This document shows positions 8,428 through 8,851 of a DNA stretch of 8,851 nucleotides, piece by piece. The stretch comes from Bacteroidota bacterium (GTDB lineage: Bacteria > Bacteroidota > Bacteroidia > Flavobacteriales > Flavobacteriaceae), in assembly GCA_024278565.1 (NCBI GenBank), contig JAJRSY010000031.1, forward strand, positions 1-8,851, read 5' to 3'. Every line of letters starts with the position of its first letter. Position 1 is the first letter of the stretch. The notes beneath the pieces were generated by a model that did no database searches, was not told where the DNA came from, and saw only the letters and a list, made by a program, of their open reading frames with translations. A program made the position numbers and the translations under genes.

Positions 8428-8550
8428 GTTAAAGTACTGAAAATCAAAGAGTTGAAACATTAGTTTACTGTCGTCTAACTTCTTGAAAATCAATTATATA
8501 CAAAAATTTACCGAACTATTGACAATTATAGCTGCCGAGAATATCGGCTT

Positions 8551-8574
8551 CCCGCCCGAACGGATACGGGCAGG
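8551..8574. repeat. Inverted repeat with CCCG...CGGG arms
   Basis: GCCCG (8554-8558) pairs with CGGGC (8567-8571) around the loop AACGGATA. After one mismatch (8553 with 8572) two more G-C pairs extend the stem. It has the same GC-rich character as its neighbours but a different core and loop. Confidence 0.5.
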
Positions 8575-8619
8575 GGCAAAGCAGTCGAAGCAGGGCCACG
8601 ATGGTCAAAAATAAAGAAA

Positions 8620-8639
8620 CCTGTCTGGACCGGCAGGCA
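8620..8639. repeat. Degenerate, opposite-strand copy of the 8410 palindrome
   Basis: CCTGTCTGGACCGGCAGGCA matches the reverse complement of the 8410-8428 element (CCTGCCTACCGGCAGGCAG) apart from one substitution and a two-base insertion. This makes the element a repeat rather than a unique hairpin. Confidence 0.45.
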
Positions 8640-8651
8640 AGGGTGCAAGAC

Positions 8652-8670
8652 CAGCCTGTCAGTGAGGCAG
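8652..8670. repeat. Weak inverted repeat CAGCCT...AGGCAG
   Basis: CAGCCT (8652-8657) and AGGCAG (8665-8670) pair at five of six positions around a seven-base loop. The AGGCAG arm is the same as in the 8410 element, so it may be a decayed relative. Confidence 0.3.
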
Positions 8671-8744
8671 AAAAGAAAAAATTTGACCGGGGCTCAATAA
8701 GAAAAAACAATTAGAGGTGTAAAGATATATACTTATATTTGAGC

Positions 8745-8851
8745 ATGGAAAATTTCAAAGGCGAAAGCATTATAGCTTTTATGAACCGATTTCAAACTGA
8801 TTTGGATTGTTTAGCGTATTTATCTATGACTAAATGGAAATCTGGGTATAA
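8745..8851 (+). CDS. IS1595-family (ISXO2-like) transposase, N-terminal fragment cut by the window edge
   Basis: From ATG 8745 the frame is open for 35 codons to the window end. The residues MENFKGESIIAFMNRFQ, then TDLDCLAYLSMTKWKSGY, match the N-terminal pattern of IS1595/ISXO2 transposases, where a phenylalanine-rich helix and a D-x-C-x-x-Y-L segment lead through W-x-x-G-Y/F into a zinc-ribbon CxxC. The zinc ribbon and the DDE-type catalytic domain would lie beyond the window. The upstream inverted repeat could not be identified with confidence, so the element boundary is unknown. The gene reads in the same direction as susD and is separated from it by the terminator and the palindrome cluster. 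Confidence 0.7.
   Translation, partial: MENFKGESIIAFMNRFQTDLDCLAYLSMTKWKSGY

Larger units (their letters stand above)
8242..8744. other. Gene-free region with a cluster of GC-rich palindromes
   Basis: No convincing gene is present in either strand. 8242-8405 is AT-rich with nothing recognisable. From 8410 onward short GC-rich inverted repeats appear, and 8527-8690 is markedly richer in G and C than its flanks. A 37-codon + strand ORF (8601-8714) and an antisense ORF across 8516-8710 follow the palindromes and look like chance. The left end of the insertion sequence must lie in or near the last part of this region, but I cannot fix its boundary. Confidence 0.55.

Noticed and set aside
8516..8710. 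Antisense ORF of 64 codons in the palindrome cluster
   Set aside because: It is translated repeat sequence with no recognisable domain.
8601..8714. 37-codon + strand ORF (MVKNKETCLDRQ...)
   Set aside because: It runs through palindromic repeats, resembles no family I know, and is short enough to occur by chance.
8734..8741. TATATTTG as promoter of the transposase gene
   Set aside because: It matches the -7 consensus but ends only three bases before the ATG, so transcription would begin at or after the start codon, and no TTG is placed correctly upstream.

Overview
The window looks like part of a flavobacterial (Bacteroidota) chromosome, most likely from a marine Flavobacteriaceae genome. 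The reasons are a classic SusC/SusD outer-membrane uptake pair, a membrane-spanning beta-propeller/Y_Y_Y/HTH regulator of a kind typical of this group, a promoter matching the Bacteroidota form (TTG, spacer, TAnnTTTG), starts without clear Shine-Dalgarno sequences, and AT-rich intergenic DNA. No closer taxonomic call is supported.

Layout: (1) 1-195 is the 3' end of an unidentified + strand gene with a very basic C-terminus; its last codons run through a GC-rich, foldable DNA element. (2) 196-389 is AT-rich spacer. (3) 390-3191 encodes a 933-residue one-component transmembrane regulator. (4) 3192-3481 is a regulatory intergenic region with tandem 11-bp repeats, a perfect 14-bp palindrome, five copies of the hexamer CTACAT/ATGTAG, and a good promoter match. 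(5) 3482-6499 encodes a full-length SusC-like TonB-dependent transporter. (6) 6517-8112 is its SusD-like lipoprotein partner, interrupted by an in-frame TAA at 7909. (7) 8210-8241 is an intrinsic terminator. (8) The rest, to 8744, holds no gene but carries several GC-rich palindromes. (9) 8745-8851 is the beginning of an IS1595/ISXO2-type transposase gene.

How the parts fit: the regulator would sense a ligand (probably a glycan fragment) in the periplasm through its propeller and act on DNA through its cytoplasmic HTH. The natural target is the adjacent promoter of the susC-susD operon. SusC with the surface lipoprotein SusD would bind and import an oligosaccharide or other large nutrient, powered by TonB. 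No degradative enzyme can be identified in the window, so the substrate cannot be named.

The main finding is the broken susD. The stop falls exactly at the conserved Gln of the family motif ELAFEGQRWY, so CAA has become TAA by one C-to-T change. The remaining 66 codons are intact, in frame, and end with the normal SusD C-terminus. This looks like a very recent loss, an unusual readthrough case, or a base-call error. I see no wholly new multi-gene system here; the most original signals are the nonsense codon, the candidate operator array, and the palindrome clusters.
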